NCBI GenBank assembly: GCA_964516805.1
Contig: CAZEXI010000010.1
Coordinates: 1-48,186 of the forward strand
Origin: CAYSTL01 sp964516805
GTDB lineage: Archaea; Thermoplasmatota; Thermoplasmata; Halarchaeoplasmatales; Halarchaeoplasmataceae
DNA: 48,186 nt
Direction of reading: 5' to 3'
Part shown: piece by piece, positions 16,084 to 24,666 of the stretch
Numbering within the stretch: the stretch's first letter is position 1
Layout of the letters: the number at the start of each line of letters is the position of its first letter
Translations under genes and position numbers: made by a program
Notes under the pieces: generated by a model
What the model saw: only the letters and a program-made list of their open reading frames with translations
Database searches by the model: none
What the model was told of the DNA's origin: nothing

Positions 16084-17588
16084 ACATTTTTGTAATCGGG
16101 ATGTTTTTCCAGAATCATTCCCTCTATTTTCAAGGGCTGCAGATGATTAGCTAATTTTACGGCCTCATCAAGCTTTCTTTTATGTTCAGAATGGATCGTA
16201 TAAAGTGGTTCATCTAGACAGACTTTATCCCCTTTCTTCTTATGTAGGATAAGACCGGCACCTTTATTGTGAGGAGCGCCAGCAGTTCTTACTATTTGTA
16301 TTATATCATGATTGTTTATACTGTCCACGTACCCTTCACGGTTAGAAAAGACTTCTTTTTTATGTTTACCTATAGGGACGTCTTCAGACTTAATATCTGG
16401 GTTTCCTCCTTGATGTTCAATTATCTCTTTCATTTTTTCGAGAGCTTTCCCGTTCTCTAGGAGCTGCTTCGCTTTCTTTTTTCCCTCTCTGAAACCGCCT
16501 TGCTCTAATACCATGCCTGCAAGACTAGTAGATTTTTCGATAAGACTTGAGGGTACTTCTTTTCCTTCTAAAGCCTCTAGGGCTTCTTTAGCCTCTATTG
16601 CAGGTCCCACTGCATTCCCTACCGGCTGTCCTCCATAACTCAAGGCACAGCTAACTTTGATACCGATCTCTTCACCCAAAGCAACAAAATCTCTTGCATA
16701 CTTTCTTCCTAGTTCCATACTCTCTACTTTTGTATTCGGTCCGACAGGTATGTCCATCACAAGATATTCAGCACCAGCAGCTTTTTTCTTTGAGAGCACT
16801 GAACCTATCACTTGTGGATAAGGGTCGATCCGTAGAGGGTATTCTGCTCGTATTATCATGTCATCACTTGGTGCTAGATTGACAGCTCCTCCCCAAGCTA
16901 TTGTGCCACCTATGTCTTCAGCAATATTTTTTATTTTGTCTGTGGATAGAGTGACGTTGCATAGTACTTCAAATATATCAGCAGTACCACCGGCACTGGA
17001 TATAGCTCTTGAACTTGTTTTTGGTATGGTAAGGTCAGCAGCTGCGACTATCGGTACAATCAGTAATGTTATCTTATTTCCAGGGACACCACCTATACTG
17101 TGATGATCGAAAATAGGATGTTTATCGAATTCGATGACATCACCAGTTTTATACATCGCTTCTATCAGGTCTCTCATCTCTCGATTACTCATGCCCTGAG
17201 AATAAACTCCTGAGACGTAAGCAGATAGTTCGATATCTGATAATTTTTGATCTACTATATCTTCTATAATCTCATTGACCGCGTGGGTTGAAAGTTCCTT
17301 CCCCTCCAATTTTTCTTTTATATGTTCTATGGATTCAGGTCTACCTGTCTGTACTATTCCGAGACTATCCCCTTCTTGAGCATCTAATTTATCGTAAACT
17401 TTGTGCAGTAAACCTATACATCCTTCTTCAACCAACGATTTAGAGGTTTCGATGATAGCAGTAATATTTTTGTCATCTTTTGTGACCTTAACTCTAGATT
17501 GACTTCTCAATCCTAATCGTTCAGCATCTTTTTTATTTAAAACTACAACGTAATCTCCCGCTTCAAGATCTATCTTCTTAGCCTTCAA
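16080..17588 (-). CDS. deoA: AMP phosphorylase
   Basis: A protein of about 502 residues of the archaeal AMP phosphorylase family, related to thymidine phosphorylase. It splits AMP (also CMP, UMP) with phosphate to give base and ribose-1,5-bisphosphate, the first step of the RuBisCO-linked salvage pathway. Signature segments are FDHHSIGGVPGNK, PKTSSRAISSAGGTAD, YGGQPVGNAVGPA and the C-terminal GAPHNKGAG and IHSEH regions. An N-terminal domain of about 85 residues is present as in this family. I prefer TTG 17588 (LKAKKIDLEAG) because it matches the family start and follows GGATGTGAT overlapping the rbcL stop; TTG 17594 or 17615 are alternatives. Confidence 0.93.
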   Translation of the reverse strand: MKAKKIDLEAGDYVVVLNKKDAERLGLRSQSRVKVTKDDKNITAIIETSKSLVEEGCIGLLHKVYDKLDAQEGDSLGIVQTGRPESIEHIKEKLEGKELSTHAVNEIIEDIVDQKLSDIELSAYVSGVYSQGMSNREMRDLIEAMYKTGDVIEFDKHPIFDHHSIGGVPGNKITLLIVPIVAAADLTIPKTSSRAISSAGGTADIFEVLCNVTLSTDKIKNIAEDIGGTIAWGGAVNLAPSDDMIIRAEYPLRIDPYPQVIGSVLSKKKAAGAEYLVMDIPVGPNTKVESMELGRKYARDFVALGEEIGIKVSCALSYGGQPVGNAVGPAIEAKEALEALEGKEVPSSLIEKSTSLAGMVLEQGGFREGKKKAKQLLENGKALEKMKEIIEHQGGNPDIKSEDVPIGKHKKEVFSNREGYVDSINNHDIIQIVRTAGAPHNKGAGLILHKKKGDKVCLDEPLYTIHSEHKRKLDEAVKLANHLQPLKIEGMILEKHPDYKNV

Positions 17589-17598
17589 TTCCAAAGTA

Positions 17599-18828
17599 TC
17601 ACATCCATTTATCAAGTGCCTTTTTTAATTCTTCGTGATCCTCAGCATATTTCTTAAGATTTATATCCTTAAATGCAGAATCTACAGCTTGTCTTAGTGC
17701 AGAAGCACCAGCTCTCACGCCATCAGGATGACCAGCGACGCCTCCTCCTGCTTGGATCTGGACATCCCAACCGCTGATCTTTGCCAATTCTGGAACCAGT
17801 CCCGGATGTAGTCCACCACTAGCTACTGGCATCATCTTATTTAATCCGTGCATTTTATCTAGTAATACTTTTTTGGAATGCATCTCTTCTTCAAAATCAG
17901 CATGCATCTTGCCTATGCCATACGTTCCAGTATGTAACGCATCTCCACCTGCCATCCTGACCAATTTGGCTATCACTGGCATCGATATGCCATGTTCTGG
18001 ATTCTTCGTTATAGCACCGTGCATTGCTCTATGTACGTGTATTGGTACATCTATAGATGGGTCTTCAGCTAGTGCTTGAACACCTGAAAAGCCTACAGTT
18101 AGAACATCAACCATAAGTTGTCTTGCACCATTTTCAAGAGCCAGGTCAGCAGCCTCTAGTATTTTATGTGTAGTGGTACTGATGTTGTGGGCATGTATCA
18201 TTTTATGACCTTCATCTTCTAAGAGGTCTAACTTTTCACTCACTTTATTTACTCTATCTTCTAATGGACAAAAATCTTGATCTACAAGTGTTTCATCATC
18301 TTTTGAGTTAGTCAAACCACCCTTTCCCGCGTCATAGATGTAATCTGAAAATTCTTCTGGAGGTAAACCTATTTTTGGTTTGACTATTGTTCCTATCAGA
18401 GGTTTCTCAGGTCTATCCAATATTTTCCTTAAACCTTTGATACCGAATTGTGGTCCAGGATATTGATTGACTATTTTTGAAGGGATCTCTAAATCTATTA
18501 GCCTTACGCCATCTAATGAGTCCAAACCGAACAGATTTCCGGCGATTATACTGAGTATCTGAGGAATACCCCCTATATCACCTGAAAAATCTACTGTCGG
18601 ATAACCAATCGTTACTTGATTCCCTTCTGCTTTTACGACCTTTGCACCATACTTTTCTAAGATGTCATCTGAAAGAGTAGTAGGTAAGGTCCAGGTACCT
18701 GTTGATTCTTCTTCAGCTATCCTTTTACCAGCAGTCTCGATATCTAGATCGCTTTTGACCGTATATTCACATATCATGTATTCTTCAGGATCAAGCTCTT
18801 CACCCAATGCAAGATAATCTATTGTCAT
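17599..18828 (-). CDS. rbcL: Form III ribulose-1,5-bisphosphate carboxylase (RuBisCO)
   Basis: The 409-residue protein carries the residues needed for catalysis: STGTWT and AGNLFG near the N-terminus, IVKPKIG, KDDE with the lysine to be carbamylated and the two metal ligands, HVHRAMHG, the loop-6 lysine in GIGKM, ASGGLHPG and GGGVAGHPDG. It fixes CO2 onto ribulose-1,5-bisphosphate made from AMP. The segment before the carbamylated lysine (GGLTNSKDDET instead of the usual GG-D--KDDEN) and loop 6 (GIGKMHADFEE instead of GKxEG) are divergent. It overlaps the isomerase gene by 4 bases (ATGA) and sits just before AMP phosphorylase. Confidence 0.95.
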   Translation of the reverse strand: MTIDYLALGEELDPEEYMICEYTVKSDLDIETAGKRIAEEESTGTWTLPTTLSDDILEKYGAKVVKAEGNQVTIGYPTVDFSGDIGGIPQILSIIAGNLFGLDSLDGVRLIDLEIPSKIVNQYPGPQFGIKGLRKILDRPEKPLIGTIVKPKIGLPPEEFSDYIYDAGKGGLTNSKDDETLVDQDFCPLEDRVNKVSEKLDLLEDEGHKMIHAHNISTTTHKILEAADLALENGARQLMVDVLTVGFSGVQALAEDPSIDVPIHVHRAMHGAITKNPEHGISMPVIAKLVRMAGGDALHTGTYGIGKMHADFEEEMHSKKVLLDKMHGLNKMMPVASGGLHPGLVPELAKISGWDVQIQAGGGVAGHPDGVRAGASALRQAVDSAFKDINLKKYAEDHEELKKALDKWM

Positions 18829-19742
18829 TCTTCCATCTCCTTGATTATTTTATATGCGTATGAGGGGGATATAACACCTTTCTCTGTAATGATAGAATCT
18901 ATGTATTTAGAGGGAGTAGCGTCGAAAACAGGGTTGCTGATATCTACCCCAGGAAAATCTTCAGGATCAACTATCTCATTGGGGTCTCTTTCTTCTATCT
19001 CTATAAGATCACCAAATACTGTTTCGCTTGAAAATTTATAAGTTTCAGCACACACCGTAACAGGAACTCTGGCTTCATGTGCACACAAGGCAACCTGCGA
19101 AGTGCCTATTTTATTGATAACAGCACCGTTTGAAGCTATGGTGTCAGCACCCACGTAAATTTTATCCACATCTTTCATCTTATGTCTAACTGCTGAATCT
19201 ACAATCAGAGTCACAGGGATACCATGTTTTGATAATTCACGTATTGTTATATACCCCTGTTTCTTAGGTCTAGATTCTGTAGCTATAACCCTTATATCTT
19301 TTCCTTCGTCCCAGGCATACTTTATGCATCCGATTGCCATAGAACTGTTGCAGTGAGTGAGAATTACATCACCATCCTTGATCCTACTTCCTCCATATTC
19401 AGCTATCTTTTTTCCTGCGTTAATTGATTTCTCTATGAATCCATTCGCCCGGTTTAGGATCATTCTTTTTCTATCTTTGACGTCTTTAGAACTCCCCTTT
19501 AAAACATATCTTATAGTGTTTTGAAGTGAAACAGCTGTTGGCCTAGTTGATTTTAACCGTTCTTTACCTTCATTGATCAAATCCTTTAATTCTTCAATAT
19601 CTTCTCCTTCATAGGACGATACTGAATTTTTCAAACCCCACGCAGCAGCTCTTCCTATCTTACCTGCCCCTCTTATCTCCATAGATTCGATCTTTTTAGC
19701 GATCTCTTCTAAACTGAGATCTTTCATCTTTTCATCTGTCAT
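18825..19742 (-). CDS. Ribose-1,5-bisphosphate isomerase
   Basis: The 305-residue protein belongs to the eIF2B-alpha/MtnA-related family. It has RGAGKIGRAAAWG at the start, ILTHCNSSMAIG with the cysteine (about 130-141) and VGADTIASNGAVINKIGT with the catalytic aspartate (about 196-213). Direct coupling to rbcL supports the archaeal function of converting ribose-1,5-bisphosphate to ribulose-1,5-bisphosphate rather than methylthioribose-1-phosphate isomerisation or translation regulation. ATG 19742 is the natural start. With its two neighbours it completes the AMP to 3-phosphoglycerate pathway. Confidence 0.93.
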   Translation of the reverse strand: MTDEKMKDLSLEEIAKKIESMEIRGAGKIGRAAAWGLKNSVSSYEGEDIEELKDLINEGKERLKSTRPTAVSLQNTIRYVLKGSSKDVKDRKRMILNRANGFIEKSINAGKKIAEYGGSRIKDGDVILTHCNSSMAIGCIKYAWDEGKDIRVIATESRPKKQGYITIRELSKHGIPVTLIVDSAVRHKMKDVDKIYVGADTIASNGAVINKIGTSQVALCAHEARVPVTVCAETYKFSSETVFGDLIEIEERDPNEIVDPEDFPGVDISNPVFDATPSKYIDSIITEKGVISPSYAYKIIKEMEE

Positions 19743-19797
19743 AATATATTAATAAAAGGACAATAGTAATTAAAATCTTTGTATTAAAGAAAGGGTA

Positions 19798-20436
19798 TTA
19801 GATGTAATCCAATATCTTGCAAAGGTTTTTTTCTTCTACGATAATATCTGCAGCCTTTTTAACTTTTGAATCAGCAGGATCAAAAGCAATCCCTAACCCA
19901 GCTTTATCCAACATCGGTGAATCGATGAAGCTGTTACCCACTGCAATACATTTTTCAGGTTTTATATTAAGATCATGCAGGAGTTCTTTGAAAGCTGAAC
20001 CTTTATCTTTCAATTGGACTTCTAGGACACCTTCTCCAGATAATTTCCCATTTCTTTCTTCTAAATCGTTAGCTTTTATTTTGTCAAAGTATTCAGAACC
20101 GATCTGTTCTGCAAGAGGTTTCAATCCACCACTTATGATGGCAGTTTTGTATTGTTTTTCTTTAAGATGTTCCAAACATTTGTTGTATCCGTCCATTACA
20201 GGAACATCAGATAATATAGACTTTATATTGTCTTTAGTCAGATCTTTATCTTTACTTTTCCAAAGTTCAATATCTCGTCTGATGAACTCTAGATCATCTA
20301 TATCTCCGTTCAGATACAATTCTAAAGAGTGGTCATTGTTAACATCGAAATAATCGTGAACCCAGACCCATGAACTTTCTACATCTACTAGAACTCCGTC
20401 CATATCGAAAACTGCAAGTTCAAAATCTTTTTCCAT
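19798..20436 (-). CDS. HAD-superfamily phosphatase, SerB-like
   Basis: A HAD hydrolase of about 212 residues related to phosphoserine phosphatase. Motif I is FDMDGVLVD, with the nucleophilic aspartate first; motif II is IISGG; motif III/IV is VGNSFIDSPML, where GDGxND of classical members is replaced by GNSFID. A helical cap lies between about 25 and 85. The substrate is uncertain: phosphoserine or another small phosphoester. It lies 55 bases upstream of the ribose-bisphosphate isomerase gene in the same direction, so a link to sugar-phosphate metabolism is possible. I chose ATG 20436, spaced well from AAGGTG, over GTG 20439. Confidence 0.8.
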   Translation of the reverse strand: MEKDFELAVFDMDGVLVDVESSWVWVHDYFDVNNDHSLELYLNGDIDDLEFIRRDIELWKSKDKDLTKDNIKSILSDVPVMDGYNKCLEHLKEKQYKTAIISGGLKPLAEQIGSEYFDKIKANDLEERNGKLSGEGVLEVQLKDKGSAFKELLHDLNIKPEKCIAVGNSFIDSPMLDKAGLGIAFDPADSKVKKAADIIVEEKNLCKILDYI

Positions 20437-20478
20437 CACAACACCTTTGATTCTACTACTATTTTATTCTTTTCTTGA

Positions 20479-22920
20479 TCAATATTTTTCTTTTATATCT
20501 TCCATTTCTTCTTTAAATTGTTGATATTTTTCAAAAGCTTTTGTATATTCATCATCTTTTTGAGCATTTTTTACTTCTTTCAATAAAGATACAGCACCAG
20601 AGATATCGATTCCTTTGATTTTTGCTTTACGTAATTCATCTCTTGATTTCTTTATGTTCGATTTCAGGAGTTCAGGTATTTTATCAGCTATCATATCTTC
20701 AGCTGATTCTAAATGTTTCTCAGCTTCATCCCAGTCTCCTAGTTCTAATTCTTCTTTCGCTTTTTCTAGCTCTTCTTCAGCATCAGATACATCATATTCC
20801 AAAATCTTAACTTCAAATATTATCTCATCTGTATTGGAAATCTTTTCTTCTAATTTTGATATGGGTCCTAGTGCCTCTTCAGCCTTATCTTCAGCCTCAT
20901 CGAGTAGTTCTAGTATATCTTCATATCTTTTTTCCTCAATCTTATCTCGGATACTATCAATTAAATTTTGAGCGGTTTTAGTTGCTTCTTCATCCCAGCC
21001 ATCTTCTAGATTTAGTTCTAACTCCATCAATTTTTCTTCCACTTCGTCTTCTATCGATTCATGAATTTTTTCTATTGCACTTTTTAGCTGATCCATTCCT
21101 TTTTCTATATCTCCTTCTTCACGGTTTTTTACAGCAGATTGTTTCAGATCAACAGCTTCCTTTGTATCTACATTCAAATTATCTGCTTCTTCTAACAAAT
21201 CATCAAATTTTGAGGCGAGTTCTTGGATTTCTCCAGACAATTTTTCCTTTTCCTTCTCTTTTTGCTCTGCTTCAACAATAGCTTCTTCTAATTCGTCGAT
21301 AAGGTCCTCACATTTTTTAATAGAATCCTTAAAATCTCCGTTATCTGCCTTTTCCCTTACTTCTTTTAGTTCATCTAAAAATTTCTGAGGTTCTATACCT
21401 TTATCTTTCAGATCTTTAATCTTTGAACGGGCTTCATCTATCATTTCACTGACTTCTAAGATTTTTTCAGCTCTTTTATTCACTTCTTCAGCTTTTTTGA
21501 TAGCTTCTTCATATTTTTCTTTATTTTTTGCCTGTACTGCATTTTTAAATGTATTTTTCACTGACGGAACTGATATCTTTGTTTTTCTGACTTTTTTCAT
21601 ATTTTGTTTAGCTTCCTCTAATATCTCATCTAAGTCTCCCATCAATTCCTCTTTTTTTATCTCTTTCTTTTTCTTTTCTTCAGTTTCCTTTATTTCCTTT
21701 TCTTCAATTTTCTTCAATTCTTCTTCCAATTCATCTAAAACGGCTTCTAACGTTTCTATGGATAGATCATATTCACTTTCATCAGCCTCAGATTTTCCTT
21801 TTTTTAGTTTTTCTAAATATTGACTGTATGAAGCACCTTCATTTTTCAGCTTCCTTATCTTATCTTTTCCTGCTTCGATCAGGTCTATGACTTCAAGAAC
21901 AGATTCAGATTTTGTTATAACATCCTCTGCATGCTCTATTCCTTCAGAGTACTCATTTTTCTTTTTGGATGATACTGCCTTTTTCATGCAATTTTTAATA
22001 TCAGAGATATCTATTTTTTTACCCCTAACCTTGTTAAGATGCTTTTTTGCATTTTTCATTTTTGACTCGAATTCCTTTTTTACTTCTTCTTTTTCTTCCT
22101 CATATTCAGATCTAATTTGCTCTAGTTCTTGATTGAGTTCTTTTGCTTCTTTTAGAGAAGGTTTATATTCTCCAACTTCAGCTTTATCTATAATAGAATC
22201 AAGCCTTTTCTCAAAGGCTTTCGTATCAGTTTTATCAGAAATGGTATTTATACAATTATTTGAATTCTCTGTCAGCTTTATTATTTTTCTAAAATCCTTT
22301 ATCTGTGTCTTTAAAACTCCTAAGATCTCTAACCCTTCTTCATATCTTGATTCTTCATAACTATCTATCAAATCATTTAATCCATTGTTCAAGTAGGTTA
22401 GGTCGATATTAGAATCTGCAAGCTCCTCTAATTCATCTTCTACATAATCCATCCCCTCTTCTAATTCTTCAAGCTTTTCTGGTTCAACCCCTTCTTCTTC
22501 AGTCTCAAAAATAGCGCCACAGTTGGGGCATTTTGAATCTTCTTCTGATACTATTGTTCCACAGACTGGACATTCGAATTCAACAACTTCTTCTTCCTCT
22601 TCTTCATATTCTTCAATAGTCTCTTCTGTTTCTTCATCGAATTCATCTTCTACAAAATCCTCTCCTATTACTTCCTCTTCTAAAAATGATTCTTCAGCTG
22701 CTTCTTCAGTTGAAGAACCTATCGTTTTTATTTTATCTAGAATCTCATCGTCATCTTCTTCTCCAATTATATATTCCATTACTTCGTCTAGAGATTCTTC
22801 TTCCTCATCCTTTTCTTGCCCAGTATCTTTTATCTTGACACCACAAACAGGGCATATCTCAGAATCTGCAGGAATTTCAGCGTCACAGGAGTCACATATG
22901 ATTTGCTTTTCTTCAGCCAA
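20479..22920 (-). CDS. Zinc-ribbon protein with long helical repeat region
   Basis: I do not recognise this 813-residue protein. It has two zinc ribbons, C9/C12/C23/C26 and C117/C120/C131/C134, joined by a very acidic linker (about 35-115). The remainder (about 140-813) is helical, Glu/Lys-rich and probably cytoplasmic. Two clear internal repeats of about 120 residues are visible, each with a core like KKVRxxKIxxxxxKNxxKxAV then EVIDLIEAGKDKIRKLK or its equivalent; a partial third copy lies near the C-terminus (RKAKIKGIDISGAVSLLKE). These resemble TPR-like helical hairpins more than one continuous coiled coil. It is divergent from thiC. A scaffold role is speculative. Confidence 0.75.
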   Translation of the reverse strand: MAEEKQIICDSCDAEIPADSEICPVCGVKIKDTGQEKDEEEESLDEVMEYIIGEEDDDEILDKIKTIGSSTEEAAEESFLEEEVIGEDFVEDEFDEETEETIEEYEEEEEEVVEFECPVCGTIVSEEDSKCPNCGAIFETEEEGVEPEKLEELEEGMDYVEDELEELADSNIDLTYLNNGLNDLIDSYEESRYEEGLEILGVLKTQIKDFRKIIKLTENSNNCINTISDKTDTKAFEKRLDSIIDKAEVGEYKPSLKEAKELNQELEQIRSEYEEEKEEVKKEFESKMKNAKKHLNKVRGKKIDISDIKNCMKKAVSSKKKNEYSEGIEHAEDVITKSESVLEVIDLIEAGKDKIRKLKNEGASYSQYLEKLKKGKSEADESEYDLSIETLEAVLDELEEELKKIEEKEIKETEEKKKKEIKKEELMGDLDEILEEAKQNMKKVRKTKISVPSVKNTFKNAVQAKNKEKYEEAIKKAEEVNKRAEKILEVSEMIDEARSKIKDLKDKGIEPQKFLDELKEVREKADNGDFKDSIKKCEDLIDELEEAIVEAEQKEKEKEKLSGEIQELASKFDDLLEEADNLNVDTKEAVDLKQSAVKNREEGDIEKGMDQLKSAIEKIHESIEDEVEEKLMELELNLEDGWDEEATKTAQNLIDSIRDKIEEKRYEDILELLDEAEDKAEEALGPISKLEEKISNTDEIIFEVKILEYDVSDAEEELEKAKEELELGDWDEAEKHLESAEDMIADKIPELLKSNIKKSRDELRKAKIKGIDISGAVSLLKEVKNAQKDDEYTKAFEKYQQFKEEMEDIKEKY

Positions 22921-23021
22921 AGGGGTTCACCTCTATTTTGTTGGAAAATAATAATGGGGGGTGTGAATATAAAGGTTTTACCTATATATCATTAGAATTA
23001 CACATATCAAAAAAGTTTTAA

Positions 23022-24311
23022 GTGTTAACCTCTCATGCTCGACAGATGACCTTACCATATAGATGTGAACAAGGTGTGCCAGATATAGTAAAGAAAGCCT
23101 CTAAAACCGAACCTGTTTCAGCTGGAAGACTAACTAAATCAATAAAAGAGGGTAGAGCGGTCATTCCTCATAATCCAATACATAATCCTGTACCAAAACC
23201 AATAGGAGACGATTTAAAGATAAAGGTAAATGTAAATCTAGGTACTTCAAAAGATAAGAGTGACATAGATGAAGAGCTGGAAAAACTAGAGGTCGCAGAA
23301 AGATATGGTGCAGATGCTGTGATGGACCTCAGCACCGGTGGGGATATTGACAAGATAAGAAAAAAGATAATCGAAAAGACTGATCTACCGATAGGTACTG
23401 TACCTATCTATCAGTGTGGTTTGACTAAAGCTAGAGAAAGTGCAGTTGTGGATATGACTTCAGATGATATATTCAACAGTATAAGAAAGCATGCTAAAGA
23501 TGGTGTTGATTTTGTAACAGTTCACTGTGGTGTAACTAAAAAGGTAGTTGACAGTTTAAAAGAAAGTGGAAGGTTGACAAATGTAGTCAGTAGAGGGGGC
23601 TCATTCCTTACTGCATGGATTCTTCATAATGAAAGAGAGAATCCACTTTATGAGGAATTTGATTATCTTTTAGAGATAGCTGAGGAATATAATCTAACAT
23701 TAAGTTTAGGTGATGGTTTTAGACCCGGTTCGATAGCTGATTCAACTGATAGGCCCCAGATACAAGAATTGATAACATTGGGTGAATTGGTACAGAAGTC
23801 TAGAGAAAAAAATGTTCAAGCCATGGTTGAAGGACCTGGTCATGTGCCTCTTGATCAGGTGGATACCAATGTAAATATCGAAAAGGATGTCTGTGACGGT
23901 GCTCCTTTTTACGTTCTTGGCCCACTTGTAACCGATTTTGCCCCTGGTTATGATCATATAGCCGGAGCCATCGGTGGGGCTTTAGCGGCCTATAAAGGAG
24001 CTGATTTCCTATGTTATGTAACACCTGCTGAACATCTTGGTTTGCCTGATGTAGAAGATGTAAGAGAAGGTACAATCGCATCTAAAATAGCTGCACATGC
24101 TGCTGATGTTGCTAAGGGAATAGACAAAGATATAGATAAAAAGATATCCAGTTCAAGACATGAACTGAACTGGGATAATATGTTCGATAAAGTTGTAGAT
24201 CCTGAAAAGGCAGAGAGATACAGGAAAGAGAAGAATCCATCTGAAGAAGATGCCTGCTCCATGTGCGGAGATGTCTGTGCTATAAAGATGGTAAACAAAT
24301 ACCTTAAATAA
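23022..24311 (+). CDS. thiC: Phosphomethylpyrimidine synthase ThiC
   Basis: The 429-residue radical SAM enzyme turns aminoimidazole ribotide into the pyrimidine part of thiamine. Features include DAVMDLSTGGD, GTVPIYQCG, HCGVTKK, SLGDGFRPGS, VEGPGHVP and the C-terminal cluster motif CSMCGDVC, whose CxxCxxxxC spacing is specific to ThiC. Length fits the archaeal form without the long bacterial N-terminal domain. The start is GTG 23022 or ATG 23046; the former keeps MLTSHARQM. No TPP riboswitch is visible upstream. A possible thiamine-binding protein lies elsewhere in the window (40549-40857). Confidence 0.96.
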   Translation: MLTSHARQMTLPYRCEQGVPDIVKKASKTEPVSAGRLTKSIKEGRAVIPHNPIHNPVPKPIGDDLKIKVNVNLGTSKDKSDIDEELEKLEVAERYGADAVMDLSTGGDIDKIRKKIIEKTDLPIGTVPIYQCGLTKARESAVVDMTSDDIFNSIRKHAKDGVDFVTVHCGVTKKVVDSLKESGRLTNVVSRGGSFLTAWILHNERENPLYEEFDYLLEIAEEYNLTLSLGDGFRPGSIADSTDRPQIQELITLGELVQKSREKNVQAMVEGPGHVPLDQVDTNVNIEKDVCDGAPFYVLGPLVTDFAPGYDHIAGAIGGALAAYKGADFLCYVTPAEHLGLPDVEDVREGTIASKIAAHAADVAKGIDKDIDKKISSSRHELNWDNMFDKVVDPEKAERYRKEKNPSEEDACSMCGDVCAIKMVNKYLK

Positions 24312-24361
24312 TAGTAAAAACTACAAATATCAAATCTTAAATCCAAAATGGTGAAATGAAT

Positions 24362-24643
24362 ATGGAATTCAAAGTACTAGAAAGGACTGAAAACGTACTT
24401 GAGGTTAAAGTAAGAGATGCAGACGAAACTGTGATGTATCCTCTGATAGAACAATTGCTACAAGATGAAAGAGTAACAGATGCGACTTATTCTGTAGAAC
24501 ACCAAGAATTGGACGATCCGATCTTAAAGATGGAAGTAGAAGAAGGAGAGGATCCTAAAGAAGTACTTATAGAAATATCTCAATATTTTAAAGATATATT
24601 TGAGGAAATTTACGAAAATATGTTTGGTGAAGAAGAAGAGTAA
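24362..24643 (+). CDS. rpoL: DNA-directed RNA polymerase subunit L (Rpo11)
   Basis: The 93-residue protein corresponds to Rpo11, which pairs with Rpo3 in the polymerase assembly platform. The typical pattern is ADETVMYPLIEQLLQDERV followed by ATYSVEHQELDDPILKMEV and a helical, acidic C-terminus. ATG 24362 is preferred over ATG 24356 because GGTGA at 24350-24354 is then at the right distance. It follows thiC by about 50 bases and is followed by truD after 23 bases, so the three may form one transcript. Confidence 0.88.
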   Translation: MEFKVLERTENVLEVKVRDADETVMYPLIEQLLQDERVTDATYSVEHQELDDPILKMEVEEGEDPKEVLIEISQYFKDIFEEIYENMFGEEEE

Positions 24644-24666
24644 AAACACCTTAAGGTGGAAAATAG

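Noticed and set aside
19817..20353. 178-codon plus-strand frame opposite the HAD phosphatase
   Set aside because: The HAD motifs on the minus strand are unmistakable; the antisense product is low-complexity.
20615..22951. Several long plus-strand open frames opposite the zinc-ribbon protein
   Set aside because: They are Ser/Phe-rich mirror frames of the Glu/Lys-rich helical protein; no ribosome binding sites or recognisable domains.
22921..23021. Possible TPP riboswitch before thiC
   Set aside because: No conserved CUGAGA or ACC-type core words and too little space for the two-arm fold.
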